A stretch of DNA of 64,000 bases from Deroplatys truncata (GCA_030765065.1 CM060986.1:75447573-75511572), one strand, 5' to 3'. Positions 1-11,888 are shown, counted from the first letter of the stretch. A program made the numbers and translations. The notes: generated by a model not told the origin, from the letters alone.

Positions 1-234
1 GAATATGTGTGTGATCCAATGATTAAAACCCAAAGTATCAGAAACGCAACGACAAGCGAATCGATTTAACACCATTACCTTAGGCAATAAGTTTCAAAGA
101 AAAGGCCGCAGATAATACCAATGTAGTTATAGGCAGAGATAAATGGAACTAAAAAAATTCCACCATTATCCTTATTTTCAACTCCTTATTTCCAGAATGC
201 ATACGTGAGGTGCCCGTAAAGACAATAGTTTATT

Positions 235-760
235 AGGCAACGGTGTGGCGTATTAATAATTTGGGGGGAGTTGTTGTCATTCAGACATATTGTTGTTCTA
301 CGTTGTCCTTACCAGACATATTCTTGTTTTCCTTTTATGTTGACTGGGATGACGTCATTCCTGACTGGTCCCTTTGCTGGTCACGAGTGGTGGGGATATA
401 GCGTCTGTCTTACCTTGTATTTCGAGAGAAGGGATCGCGCGTACAAGCCGGCTTTTGGATCGGTGGACATCTCCCCCTCACCTTTCATATTTAATAATGT
501 AGGAACTCCAAACGGTTGGGACATAAATCTAGGAATATGTAAGTAGATTTGTGTTATGGATTTTGTACAGTGAAAAACCCACGCCTTCCTCTTAACCTTC
601 ACACCACGCTTCGGCCCTCCGCAGCCAAATGTGTATATGTTGGGTATTCAAAATTAATTTAATTGTCATGTGAACTTCTAGGCCTATACACAGCGTGTAA
701 CAATATGTTATAATTTGCATACCATCCGGAGTACCTAAGAACTTCAGTTCCATCCGACAA
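235..760 (-). mobile_element. D-family non-autonomous DNA element, copy 1
   Basis: The reverse complement matches the copies at 31205-31795, 50095-50633 and 59074-59986. Shared landmarks in order are a GTAACATATTGT block, AGGCCGAAAG, GGAAGGCGTGGGTTTT, and near the end two short repeats related to ATGTCTGGTAATGACAAT. The open frames on both strands here are by-products of the repeat: the same short peptide appears at 31374-31601 with many differences. It lacks the clear terminal inverted repeats of the 59-kb copy. No coding function is seen. Confidence 0.6.
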
Positions 761-959
761 AGTTATAACCCTCTTTTTCCTTTAAGTAGTGAATTCATAA
801 AATGGTTAAACTAATGTCGTAACGAGAATCTGAGCTTGTTTAGTATTCACTGATTACCCGCAGTGCATCATTCTTAATAACAGACTTACGTGAGACCATT
901 TCGTTTACCAAGTCTTACATCCATTAAGGGAGGAGTAGGAGTACACGGACGGAGAGACT

Positions 960-1400
960 TCCAAAAACTGGAGCATGCCACCCTAAGTAGGCCACAATGA
1001 CTTTTTATTTCTACCGTGACCCCTTGGAGGGAGGGATGACGGAGGGACCCGAAGGATGACCAGATTCGGACGACGATGTGCGTTAGCCAGGACGGGGTCC
1101 CTAATGATTCCAGATGGAGAATGCCTTAACACCGTGCTGCCGCAACACACTGAACACCGTCACCTGGCCCTCCAACCATGAAACAGATGAAAGCTAATGA
1201 TGGGTACAGGAAATTCGTGGTAGAAGAGAAATCCCCTCAGTATTCGCATACCGATCCGGGGAAACCGCGAAAAAAACCTATGGTCAGAGTGACCTGACGG
1301 TGATGAACCCCGGACCTCCCGAATGCGAGCCTCTCACGTTATTGCTGAGCCATCTCACTCTGGTTTCATTATGGGGAGATTTAAAGCTCTCTGCCAACGT
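960..1400 (-). mobile_element. SINE-B2 copy (tRNA-derived head)
   Basis: Read on the minus strand, it starts with a tRNA-like head (CTCAGCAATAACGTGAGAG, then CATTCGGGAGGTCCGGGGTT as a degenerate B box). A GC-richer block reading GCGGTTTCCCCGG follows, then a tail containing GGAATCATTAGGGACCCC. The same order occurs at 36870-37335, 41037-41510 and 57830-58310. SINEs of this kind are transcribed by RNA polymerase III and moved by a partner LINE. The A box is weak, so it is probably an old copy. Confidence 0.6.
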
Positions 1401-1900
1401 TAAATTCACTAACTTTATGGCTCAGAAACTATTTGATACCAAACTGAAATGTTTACATTATAAATTCATTGATTTGATTTTGTACAAGAATGTCATTTAT
1501 TAAGGAAGATAAGATTTGTTTACTTCATTATACATTTTGTTCTTAAAGTTCAAAAACATATATTTTTTAAAAAGATTATCAACATGTTATTAACATCAAA
1601 GTAGTTATACAACAACACTGAAGTTTTGTTTTTATCATCCTAAAATTTAATTTAGCTATATTCAAGAATTTCTTATAAAACGGATCATTCATATTAGAAA
1701 ATATCATTAACAGGCGAAGCTGTTCTAAGTGAAAACAGAGAAAAAAATCTGATGTGATACATGCACATGACTTTCTTTACCGCCTATCGTATTTATTCGT
1801 GGGTATCAAAACTAGTTGTACTAAAGCATATTTTTATATCTACTACATTTTAATCCAAATAAACCTTCGCATAAACAGCTATATTACGCATTTCGTTATA

Positions 1901-2010
1901 CAGAATGTTTAAGAAATACTTTTACAAACTTCGGGTATGGGTTCCTTACATCAAAAGAAGGAAAAAAGTTCATATGAACATATGTCCCATAATCCTTTGT
2001 TTTCTCGTTA
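1901..2010 (+). repeat. Left 110-bp TIR of the DD41D element
   Basis: It is the inverted partner of 3348-3457. It includes the internal palindrome TTCATATGAA. The pair differ by scattered substitutions, for example CTTCGGG against CTTCTGG. Confidence 0.88.
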
Positions 2011-2051
2011 GGAGGTGTTCAACACAGTAGTGCACTTATAATGCACAAAAC

Positions 2052-3124
2052 TCATAATAAATGCTCGAAATGCCCTCCTCTTGCTTCTATGCATGCCTGT
2101 ACTCATCGAATCATGGAATGTCGCACCCTGTCAAAAACTCCGAGTGGTGTCGAATGGTTTTGCAGGCTTCCATGACACGTCGATGAAGCGTTTCTGCATC
2201 CGGGATGGCTGCTCCATAAACCAATGATTTAAGATGCCTCCAGATGTAAAAATCCACAGGATTGAGGTCGGGAGAACGTGCAGGCTATGGAACTGGTCCT
2301 CCTCTGCCTATCCATCGGTCATGGTAGATATCAGTCAGTGCATCTCGAACAATGCGACTAAAATGTGCCGGAGCCCCATCATACATAAACCACATGTTTT
2401 TTTCTTATTTGCAGAGGCACATCTTCGTGAAATAAGTCAGGAAGAGTGTGCTGGATAAAGTCCCTGTAGACAGCACCAGTAAGACGTGCTGGTAAAACGT
2501 ATGGACCTACCAGACAGTCACCTACAATGCCAGCCCACACATTCAGACTAAACTGTTGCTGATGTCTAGCCTGAAGTACAGCATGAGGATTATGATCTGC
2601 CCATACGTGTACGTTGTAGAAATTAATAACTCCATCTCTCCCAAACGTCTCGTCTGTAAACAAAACTGACGAGACAAACAATGGATTGGCTGTTTGTGCT
2701 ACAAACCATCGGCAAACGTTATCCCGTGGTGGATAATCGGCAGGCGAAAGGCTCTGCACACGTTGAATATGATATGGATACAGGAGCTGCTCGTGAAGTA
2801 CCCTTCATGCTATCACGTGTGATGTACCAGATGCCACAGCCAATTGTCTTGTACTGATACTTGGATCGTCTTCGACACACTTTAACATCTGTTCTTCGCG
2901 TTCCGACGTACGAACAACCTTTGGTCTTCCTCGATCAATAGTCAGTGGTACAACGGTTCCTGTCTCAGCAAGGCGACGATAAACAGCGACAAAGGTTGGA
3001 TGACTCGGTTGTCTTCGGTCTGGAAACTCCATCTGATAGAGCCGTGCAGCTCGCGTCCATTACCATTCGCGCAACCATACATAAAAATAATGTCTGCCTG
3101 TTCGCGAAATGAATATCCAGCCAT
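2052..3124 (-). pseudogene. DD41D transposase pseudogene with DUF4817-type N-terminus
   Basis: It would encode a cut-and-paste transposase of about 355 residues. The N-terminus (MAGYSFREQADIIFMYGCAN, then RRQPSHPTFVAVYRRLAETG) is the helix-turn-helix region annotated in databases as DUF4817. The catalytic core shows LFTDET, MYDGAPAHFS and NPVDFYIW. I count 41 residues between the second and third acidic positions, the DD41D spacing described for rosa-like elements. All three catalytic residues survive. The gene is broken by a frameshift near 3055, TGA at 2805-2807, a frameshift in an A-run near 2400, TAG at 2285-2287 (in place of Trp in the VPWPARSPD context) and TGA near 2113. It fills the space between the element's TIRs, so it is that element's own transposase. 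Confidence 0.88.
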
Positions 3125-3347
3125 GGTGGAAGGAAACATTAGCAGTTAACTCACTACATGTACACAATTGAAACGTTGAAGACAGAATAATGACAAATGA
3201 CAAACGTAAACAAGTCTCCATGGCAACACTTAGCCATCTACCGTATATAGTACAATGGGTCAACGATTTCTATGAATACATAGAGAAATGAAGTTTTGAG
3301 GTTGGACCCCGAAGGCCGTTGAACTCACACTTTCACTGTGACAGGAA

Positions 3348-3457
3348 TAACGCGAAAACCAAGTATTATGGGACATATGTTCATATGAACTTTTTCCCTT
3401 CTTTTGATGTAAGGAACCTATACCAGAAGTTCGTAAAAGTATTTCTGAAACATCCTG
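3348..3457 (-). repeat. Right 110-bp TIR of the DD41D element
   Basis: It is the inverted partner of 1901-2010. An apparent open frame over 3319-3558 runs from this TIR into rep-1 and is not a gene. Confidence 0.88.
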
Positions 3458-4149
3458 TAGATACAAAGGGAACAGCGATAGTCAAATGTTTAAGAACTGG
3501 ACATTATGAGCTGGGCTTAAAATTCCATATCCTTTCCATGGAATCAACTGAGTGTTGACAGGACTTTTAAAGAATGGTTGAGTATTGAAGAACTCGAACC
3601 ATTAACAACGGATATCACGGAAATGGGTGATGCTACAACAAGTTATTTGAAATAGACTGCAAGTTTTAAAGAGATATATATTTCTTGCATAGTACGCTTT
3701 CGTCTGTCGCTTAACGTCTACAATTTATAGCAAATTACACAAAATTCCTTCCGAATGATGAGGACAAGCTATTCCCAGAAAATTAAAGATATACATTTTA
3801 TTTTTCATGCAAATATCTTTAATATGTGGTAGTTTAATTAAAATCGTTAGAGCCATTTCTTAGAAAATAAAAAAACTTCGAAAATCTTTCATGTAAAGGG
3901 TAGTTTGGGGTAAAGGGATTTTCTTGAAATCTTCATGTCGTATCTGTGAATGGTGCTGAACCTAAATACGAAGTTTTGTATTTATCCGAGTTTTCGTTTT
4001 TCAGTTATGCTGTTTACACTAACACGCACACACATTCTTTTTGTATTCAGGGCCCCAAAACATGTATTTACGATGAAATCTCGGTATCTAATTTTTTGGG
4101 TGGAATACAATACCTTCTATCCCTACTGTGTACCTTGTAGAGAAATGAA

Positions 4150-5747
4150 TAATCAAATACATATTTGTAAAGAAAGCACGTAGCTTGAATGTAAAGAAGG
4201 TATAATATTTTCCGGTAGTACCAGTTTGAAGAGAAAAGTTTTTCTCTGAAAGATAAGCTAAAATTTACCTCTCTGCTCCAAAGAATAGGTTTAGGAGTTA
4301 TTACTTTCTATTAAAATGGTACAAAATTCAGTGTAAAAATGGAAAAGAAGTATAATCTTTAAAAAATATATTTAAAATGCAATTATTGTGGCTACAATAA
4401 TAGAATATATCAAATTAAAAAAAAAGAACTCGAATTTATGTAGTTGCACAATTTTCGTTACTTGACCATCCCTTAAACGGTTATGAAGGAAGTGAAATGA
4501 CTGGATAGAATACTTTGCATACGAGCTTCAATTAATTAAAATTTTGGCATAATGTCAGCAATGATACATAATGGGATTACAAACAGCTTACAGGATTTAA
4601 TTTTCGGTGATTTAATTATAAGAAACGTTGCCGTTAAGACTTGCAGTGCCTGGAAGTAAAAGGAAAGAACTTGGAAACTATCCAGTTGCCATATTTGCTG
4701 AGTTGCTGCTCTGAAGGCGGGCAAGCAGGCATTTTTGGAGTGTTCCTCTCACCTCAGTTTCTATATCGATTAGAGCCGGGTGCGACGACGCTCAGAACAC
4801 ACGTCTGTTTGCGTAATAAGAAAGGATCGGTGCTGGTCCAGCATTTATTGGAAAACTTCCTCTATCCAGGTAATCCCTACCACCGTAAGGTGAAAGTGGA
4901 ACTGACTAAAGACTTTCATCCAAATATAGATCTGCACCTTACTTGAGTGCACAATCTCGCATCGGACACTTCGAAAATTCGATGCAATTTCATAGTTCTA
5001 CAAGAGTTTCAGTTATTTTTACTATTTCTATCGCTTACACAGATAGAATATTGATCAAAATAAAAATTCAATGTAGTAATTTCATTAGAAACATAGGATG
5101 GACATAAGGTTTCCATCCATTTTGAGTTAACGTTGCAATGTGTTCATTGTTTCCGAATCTGCTCGGATACTGAGTATCGGCATCTCCAGGATAGGGTTTA
5201 TCATACGCGGAGATGCAACAGGGTTTACACGTAAATTCCGAAAATTGGAGCCAACTCGAGCAAATATCTGGCCACTTTCCAATAAGTTTCAGAGGGCAGG
5301 AAATGTTACCAATGAACCACGTACTATTTATAGTCTTTCTGCGCCCGATTAGACCGTGGAACATATTGAAGATGTCATCGAGAACAGACCTCAAGCATTG
5401 ATTCATCTTTTAGTTAGAGCGTAATAAACCGGGCTCAATTCTTTTGAAGGTTTTGAAGTTTATAGTAAAAAAGCGAGCTTATTACAGTCAGATGTTGCAG
5501 AAAGTAAGTGACACAATGGATATACAGCTCGAAACGCACTTTGTTGTGATTTAATTGAGGTTATTATCAATTCCTTTTTCATTGTACTTGACCACGTTTC
5601 ACATTTGTGGGTTGCACAAACTACCCTTAGAGGCAGCATTCAGTTGGCTATGCCGAAAAAATATCTAGGACAGCTATGTGCATGTCTTTCATTAAGATTG
5701 AGAATCCCCTTTTTGTATTTCACTACTAACGCTTTCCCAAGAGGAGT
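4150..5747. other. AT-rich stretch without recognised features
   Basis: I see no repeat shared with the rest of the window. Short open frames exist on both strands (such as 4641-4946 and 5068-5406, each about 100 codons), but none shows a domain I recognise, and the 5068-5406 stretch is open on both strands. Confidence 0.4.
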
Positions 5748-5920
5748 CTGATAGAGATTCATCGCAAATATGGCTTCCTTTGGAGGGGAAGAAAAGACCG
5801 TGGTCCCGCGTCATAGATTTACGCACATAAAAGAACCTCAAGCCTAATAGAGGTCTCTGAGCAAAATTACCGGTCTTTCACGCCCAATATAGAATGGGCC
5901 GCTAAGAACCACAGTCAATT
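5748..5920 (+). mobile_element. SINE-A copy, 5'-truncated
   Basis: It matches the SINE-A body: ATGGCTTCCTTTGGAGGGGA, GTGGTCCCGCGTC, AAAAGAACCTCAAGCC, then TCTTTCACGCCCAATATAGA. The tRNA-like head seen at 34348-34585 is missing. Small deletions relative to other copies (ACGCACAT for ACGGCACGT) suggest age. Confidence 0.7.
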
Positions 5921-8639
5921 TCAATTTATTGCAAATATGGCCATCGTGTTCATCTAATTTGGTTTCCTTAACCTTTTTGCTTGGCGATTTATCAAGTCAC
6001 GAGTGTACAAACTCGGTAATAGATTTACAGAACCTGAAGAGTCGTATTCGAAATTCATCTGCGGCGATTTCTGGCGACAAATACACCAGTGTCCTTAGAG
6101 CTGCATTCGATCATCGGACGCTATGATTTGAAATTATTTATGGCAACCCTATTTAACAAGAGCCTTATGTGAAGTTCCTTACCAATTGACCATATTTCCT
6201 TAAAATTATTGAGAGCTTACCCAGCAAACTTATTAGCCCCTTGATTTAAAAAAAGAAAAAAAAGCAGCTTTTGAAAATTAGTTATTTCTCTCTAGCTGGT
6301 AAATGCATTCTAGAAGGATGAGTCATTTATGTTGCATAAGAAACAAAAGAAGTTGCTTAGAGGAACAACTAAATTAAACATAATAATATTTATCGCTAAC
6401 AAAAGAGCTAAATTTATGTTTCAGTATGCTAAATTTTCGCATCACATCCACAGCAGGAAAATAACATGGTGTACCACCTCATTGGGCAAACTATTCCCAC
6501 GATTGTTTGAATGGTACATGACCAATTCCTTGGAGTGGATCAATTGTGTAGGCTCCAAATTCTTCATATTTCATGCCATCCCATTTCATCCTCTTGTGTT
6601 GAGTAAAGAATATTATATATACCCACACCTTCATTGACATGCATGGAGTTGCATCTTATTAGCAAGATCACAACGGAAGGAATTAGCCTCAAGTAAGAAT
6701 TTGTCATTTAATGGTAGGCACGTTGTAGCCTAATTTGAACAAAATATCCATTCTTTGGAATTAATGGCACGTTTCAGAACAATTAGTGGAAATGGTTTTC
6801 ATGTCTTTCCAAACGGATCGCTCTAAAAATAGCAAACGAAAAGGCAGTCAGATACAAATTCGGGAATATTTTAAGGATACAAATCATAGATTTTTATGTA
6901 ATCTCTCCCCAAATATACACTCGTACTTATCATTATTTATTTTCTTAGAAAGTGCTTTGAGGAGTTTGATTTAAATACTGTCATATTTTGCGATACTATC
7001 ATGTTAAATTAATTCTCTATCCTTAATTATCTGTAAATAGGCAATGAAGTATTCTTCATCCTTTCTGAATATCTTCTCTCTTCCGCTCTGGTTTATAAGT
7101 TCTTCTCTCTGCCTTTATGAACATGTGCCACAATCCACATTTTAAACACGAATAATGTAGTTTTTTAACATGAAATTTACGGTAACTGGGATGAATTTTT
7201 TTGCAGTTCTCGGAGAACTGAACGGTTCCTATTCAAATTATTATAATGTTGAAAGCTTGACTTTGATGCATTAAGGTTATATCAGAATTTTATTTTAGTG
7301 TAATGAGATGGCAATGAAAGAAAACCCGGAGGATAGCAAGAAGGAATAAAAATTTCTCCGCTTCATCTCTTTAACTAGCTCACTTTTTTTCTTTTCCTCG
7401 TTGCTGTTCAAAATTTCACCAATCATTATTGGTATGCAAATAATAACCTATGAATAATGTAATTCCCGAAAGAGATACCGCTTAACAGAACGGCACCAAT
7501 GGCTATTCAGAAGCGAATATTAACGTTATATAATTTTGCCCAGATTTTGCATTAGTAATTGCTGAACTCAAGCTTCAAGAATCTGATTTATCTAAAAGTA
7601 ATGTTGTAAGGGATGACTTTCATCGTGTAGCCATTTATTTAATGGGAATCTGATTTCCGCTCTTTGGGATTGTTTGAACAAGAATCGAAAACGTTGAAGA
7701 GTTCCATACTCACACTAACGTTTTAAGTTAGTATAATTATTAGTATAATTAGGAGAATACTGAAAGTGTCCTGCTCATTCCAAATGGACAGACCAGCAGA
7801 CATTACACATGAGAGGAATATGTTTGGTCATATTCTTTAAAACCATTGAGAATAGAAGACAACCAACTAGTATAGTCTAATTAGAATTATTTCTCCTACC
7901 ACCAGTGAAATGGAGAAACTTAATATCAGTCACGCGCTGGTGTTACTTCAGATTCAACATAATTAAATTTGGATTGCTAGGCGTTTGAAAATAAAATAGT
8001 TCTGCGTTTTTTTTCTCTCTATCCCCTCTCCCTCCCTCTCAACCTCTACTATTAGAAACAATTATTTTAAAATAATTTTCTTCTCTCTGGAAATTACTTA
8101 TGTGTTTGTTTAGTTTCTTTGTTTGTCCCTCACTTGGGTGACTTCCTGTTAACACGTGCACTTACAATTTAAAAGTCGGGTAAATATATTTCGTATTCAG
8201 TTCAGATGCTTTTAAGAATACCAAAAAATATTTACATGTAATTTTCTTTATATCAAATAACCTATACTTGGAAATAATTTGATTGTTTTATGCTATATGA
8301 ATAATATGGTTTTGATTAGAATGGATTTGATATTGTCATAACAGTAGATGTTTAGCAAATCCTGAATTTATTGTTAAACACCCGTTAAGTCGTTTTAATT
8401 CTAGTGCAACTCCATACACGGTTTCCCCAAATCCCTTCTACCCCTCAGTTGTGCACGGCGTGGCAGTAATGTTGGTTTTGTATTGCTAGGGTGGTACACA
8501 TTTTAATCAGTTAAGAGTTGTGGCCCTGTACATATACATATGCAAAGTGCAATAATAATTATCAAACATAGGAATTCTTAAGGATTTGGCTTCAAAAAAG
8601 CTATGGTAAAACAATCGTCAATACACAGATGGCACACAT
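5921..8639. other. AT-rich stretch, no gene recognised
   Basis: The longest open frame (6329-6637) has about 100 codons and no motif I know. A pyrimidine-rich tract lies at about 8008-8050. I found no repeat shared with the rest of the window. Confidence 0.4.
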
Positions 8640-8905
8640 GAGCCACAAATAGTAAGTAAAATCGGCCTCGTGGTTGGTTTGCACACGCCAAGAGACACTA
8701 CCACGGATGCGGGGTGATTTGTTATCTATGACGTCACAGCGCAAAGGCCGGTAACAGTTCAACTTAATTTCCGTTCCTTCTGGCTTTAATGCTTGGAAAT
8801 TCCTATGCCTGATAATTACAGATATAACGTTCTGCAGACGGGAGTGCGATTTGAACTCACATCCCTTTGTTAGAAACCCACCACTTTAACCATTCGTACA
8901 CAAAA
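8640..8905 (-). mobile_element. tRNA-headed SINE or tRNA pseudogene
   Basis: On the minus strand around 8825-8900, a tRNA-like segment shows an A-box-like TGGTTAAAGTGG and a B-box-like GAGTTCAAATC, with a TTTCTAA anticodon-loop-like stretch between them. The stems do not pair convincingly, so it is not a working tRNA gene. The GC-richer sequence on the low-coordinate side (CGTGGTTGGTTTGC, TGACGTCACAG) could be the SINE body. I saw no second copy in the window, so the left edge is uncertain. Confidence 0.4.
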
Positions 8906-9046
8906 CGCAGCTGCGGATATCTAAATCAAAGCACCTACCCAATAGCAATCTTCAAATATGTGATTAATGGCAGACGGGACTATTATTATGTAATTTATTA
9001 CGCAATATTAGATTAGTATTCATAAAATAAGCTTGAAAATACGAGC

Positions 9047-9170
9047 TACTATATGAAATATAAAATTAACAATACACAAAAGTGGTATGTCGGTTACATC
9101 GACGTAATAAACAAAGCTAATTGTTAGTACACCAAATACCTGCCTCGTACGTGATGACAGTGTTAGCTAA
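9047..9170 (+). repeat. Left member of a direct repeat flanking rep-1
   Basis: It aligns to 10057-10175 in direct orientation, from CTATATGAAATAT through AACAATACACAAAA to GATGACAGTGTTAGC. Several substitutions and small indels separate the two. Confidence 0.75.
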
Positions 9171-9175
9171 AAAAT

Positions 9176-10044
9176 TCTGATGTAATACATTCACATGACT
9201 TTCACTACCCTCTGTGGTTTATTGGTGGCTATACAAATTATTCTTATTGAAGTTTATTTTTCTATCTACCAAATTTTAATCCAAACAAACCTTTTCAGAA
9301 ATAGGTACATTATACATTTCGTTACAGATACAAAGGGAACACCGATAGTCAAATGTTTAAGAACTGGAAGTTATAAACTAGCCATAAAATTCCATACTGT
9401 TTCCATGCAATCCGAGAAGCAGCCGAATGTTGATGGAACTTTAAGAGAATGACCAAGAAATGAACAATTCGAACCATTAATAACGGATATCTCAGAAATA
9501 GCCTACGACACAAAAAAGCTTATTTGAAATAAATTGTGTTTTAAAAAGACCTACATCTTTAATTTGTTTTCGTCTAAGGCTTAAATTTTTTCAGTTATAC
9601 AGGATTATATAAAGATCCTTCTAAATGAAGAGGACTTCACAGACTATTCCCAGAAAATTCAAGATATATATATATATATCTTATTAAATAAGTAAATATC
9701 TTTAATATGTTGTATTTTAATCATAATCATTAGAGCCATTTTTGGAAAATCATAATTCTCGAAAAATATTCCACGTAAAGGGTAGTTAAGGGTGACGGGA
9801 TTTTCTTGAAAATCTTCGTGCATCATAATTGGAAGATGCTGAACTCAGACACCAAGTTTGGTACTTATCCAACTTTTCGTTTTTGAGTTATGCCGTTTAC
9901 AGAAACATACACACACCGATACACAAACGGACCTTTTTTTTATTCAGGGGACCTCTAAATATGTACTTCCGTGAATCTCGCTATCGAATTTTTGGAGGAA
10001 TGCAATATTTTCTCTACCCACTATGTACGCAGTAGGGTAAGTAA
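9176..10044 (+). mobile_element. rep-1, complete copy
   Basis: It is one of the two least interrupted copies, about 869 bp. It starts TCTGATGTAATACATTCACA and ends CAGTAGGGTAAGTAA. Internal landmarks used to recognise the family elsewhere are ATACAAAGGGAACA, GGATATCTCAGAAA, a block like TCCCAGAAAATTCAAGATAT, TAAAGGGTAGTT, GGGATTTTCTTGAA, a CA-rich tract after GAGTTATGCCGTTTACA, and TTTTTGGAGGAATGCAATA. No frame encodes a recognisable protein. Confidence 0.8.
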
Positions 10045-10056
10045 CAATCCTTCTTA

Positions 10057-10175
10057 ATACTATACGAAATATACAAGTAACAATACACAAAACAGTATTG
10101 GGTTAGATCACTGTAACAAACAAAGCTGTTAGAACACCAAATACACTTACCTCGTAGGCGATGACAGTGTTAGCA
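10057..10175 (+). repeat. Right member of a direct repeat flanking rep-1
   Basis: It is the direct partner of 9047-9170 (see there). Other rep-1 copies are not followed by this sequence, so it is not part of the rep-1 unit. Confidence 0.75.
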
Positions 10176-10904
10176 ATATCAGAACGCTCTTAAAAAAATT
10201 ACTGAAACACAAGCAAGCAGTCCTACGTAATATAATTTCAAAACAGTGGAGATATTTTACGTATGCTGTCGTTTGGGTTGCCTATTCGTACAAAGTGGAT
10301 GGCGATTGGGGAACACCGTGTATAACTGGGAAGCCAATAAGCTTAGAAAATAAATCTACTGGGAAGAAAATATGGCATTACAATTCACATCAATTCGCAT
10401 GGAATTATGCCGATATAATGAGCAGTGGTATATGTTGGTAGGAAAATAAACAGCATCTGCTATGCCCAGTTCTAGCACTCCATTAAATGTTTGCTTTACT
10501 CCCCCTTTGTCTTCGCTCCTGAGCCTGAAACCGACCTGTGTTCATGGGTTAATGTTTCTGTACCAGACGTTTTGGCATCAAACCGAACGAGACCGACTCA
10601 ATGTGGATCCTTCCAGACACTCAAGTGAAATGTTTCCGTACATCTCCCCTTTTGCCACTCGCCTAGTCCAACCTTTGTTCATGGGCCAATGCGCGTGTCT
10701 GGAACTTGAATTCAGACTATTAAGAGTATGGCTCCCTACGACTGGTGAGGAACATACATGATAATACAATTCTGCCAACATTAAGTAAAGAAGAGTACTA
10801 TAGAAAATCGAAAACATCGATATTTTCCGTGCACTCGCTTATACTGGTAATAAATAAAATAAATAGTAATACTTTATCCTCAAAGATATCTGAACGATGC
10901 CATT
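10176..10904. other. Stretch with a weak internal duplication
   Basis: Two segments about 138 bp apart resemble each other: GTTCATGGGTTAATG with TACCAGAC near 10538, and GTTCATGGGCCAATGCG with GTCTGGAAC near 10677. Both strands are open over part of it (10462-10761 plus, 10578-10817 minus), which argues for repeat sequence rather than a gene. I do not recognise the family. Confidence 0.35.
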
Positions 10905-11640
10905 GAAAAATGACTGAATACTTTATATTGTAATATTATTAATGGATCACCTATAAAATGTTTATTGTTTGGGGATGATCAGGTGGTTATGGCTAATTCA
11001 GAGAATAACCTAGATATTACTGCACATAGGTATGTAAAATAACAACAGAATTTAACCTAAAAATTTCGCAAAAGAAATCAATTATCGTATCCCAAAATAA
11101 AAGATAAATAATTGTAATTGACTCGCAAATTATTGAACAAGTGAGCAGCTTTAAATATATGTTATGTAAATTATTATACCAGAAAACATGAATATGGAAG
11201 AAACAAATACCAATATGTTTGTGGAGCCATAAGCTAATGTTTAGAAAATAAAACAACAAAGGAAACACAAATAAACTTTTATATATCAGTGGCATTGCCA
11301 ATATTTCTTTATGGCGCAGAGACTTGGTAGCTACAGAAGGAGATAAAGGGAGAGTAGAAGCTTCAGAAATGAGGTTTCTAAGATCAGTGGCGGTGGTCTC
11401 TAATTGAACATAAAAAGAGTGAAGAAATGAGAAAAGAACTTTGAATAAAAGGAGTGCTTGATCGTAAACAAAATTGCCATAAGAACGGAATAAACATTTA
11501 GACAAAATGGATAAAATCGATTACCTAAGAAAGTGCTTAATTATAAACACAAGGAAAACGTAAGTCGTCTAAGTTTAAGATGGACTGAACAATTCTAATG
11601 GGGATGGAACGTGCCTGAGGCTCAAACCGTGTTAATTACG
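10905..11640 (+). pseudogene. LINE reverse-transcriptase C-terminal fragment
   Basis: This is a decayed 3' portion of a non-LTR retrotransposon ORF2. In pieces across frames it reads GDDQVVMANSENNL (the catalytic motif, usually FADDQ), then QIIEQVSSFKYM, then LPIFLYGAETW, then ASEMRFLRSVAVV, then KKVLNYKHKENV and RWTEQF. These are, in order, the RT active-site strand and the C-terminal blocks typical of arthropod LINE ORF2 proteins. It has multiple stops and frameshifts. The endonuclease and the N-terminal RT motifs are absent, as expected of a 5'-truncated insertion. A 162-codon frame on the opposite strand (11017-11505) is only its shadow. Confidence 0.75.
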
Positions 11641-11689
11641 ATGGTGACCAGACAGAGGGGTGTTAGTAAGTAAATCATCAAGTTAGTTA

Positions 11690-11888
11690 CACCTTTTCGA
11701 GCGTAAAAACCGTTAGCATGGCTTCCTTCGGAAGGGAAGTAAAGCCGGTGGTCCCGTATCGTAGATTTACGGCACGTAAAAGAACCTCAAGCGTGATAAA
11801 GAGGCCTCTAAGCAAAATTACCGGTCTTTCACGCCAAATATAGAATGGGACGCGAAGGATCACAGCAGCTAAAAAGCGTCCATAAAAA
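11690..11888 (+). mobile_element. SINE-A copy, head missing
   Basis: It starts inside the family at TTTTCGAGCGTAAAAACCG, continues GCTTCCTTCGGAAGGGAAG, GGTGGTCCCGTATCGTAG and ACGGCACGTAAAAGAACCTC, and ends GCGTCCATAAAAAAAAAAA. The tail corresponds to GCGCCCATAAATAAAA in the 40-kb copy. Confidence 0.75.

Larger units (their letters stand above)
1901..3457 (-). mobile_element. Tc1/mariner-superfamily element, DD41D type, 110-bp TIRs
   Basis: The element is bounded by TA dinucleotides (1899-1900 and 3458-3459) and by long terminal inverted repeats at 1901-2010 and 3348-3457. The ends read CAGAATGTTTAAGAAATAC and, reverse complemented, CAGGATGTTTCAGAAATAC. The two arms differ at only a minority of positions, so this copy is moderately young. 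It holds one transposase gene on the minus strand (separate entry). TA duplication and D-D-D catalysis are standard for IS630/Tc1/mariner elements. Confidence 0.88.
1748..4149 (+). mobile_element. rep-1 copy, split by a DD41D element
   Basis: This is a non-coding dispersed repeat. Its 5' end TCTGATGTGATACATGCAC leads to ACTTTCTTTACC, and its 3' end is GTAGAGAAATGAA, giving subterminal inverted motifs. The left part is 1748-1900 and the right part 3458-4149. The join reads TTCGTTATA / TAGATACAAAGGG, which matches uninterrupted copies such as 9176-10044 and shows exactly where the 1,557-bp element landed. The short open frames in the right half recur out of register in other copies and are not genes. 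Confidence 0.8.

Noticed and set aside
271..602. Similar peptides here and at 31374-31601, suggesting a gene family
   Set aside because: Both come from D-family repeats; the frames differ in length and both strands are open.
1748..4149. rep-1 as a Helitron (starts with TC)
   Set aside because: Its 3' end is AGAAAGTAA rather than CTRR with a hairpin, and the 27-kb copy shows an apparent 7-bp target duplication, which Helitrons do not make.
8825..8900. Possible functional tRNA gene
   Set aside because: A- and B-box-like sequences are present but the acceptor and other stems do not pair; a SINE head or pseudogene is likelier.
11017..11505. 162-codon minus-strand open frame
   Set aside because: It lies antisense to a recognisable LINE reverse-transcriptase C-terminus and is hydrophobic because of AT-rich codons.
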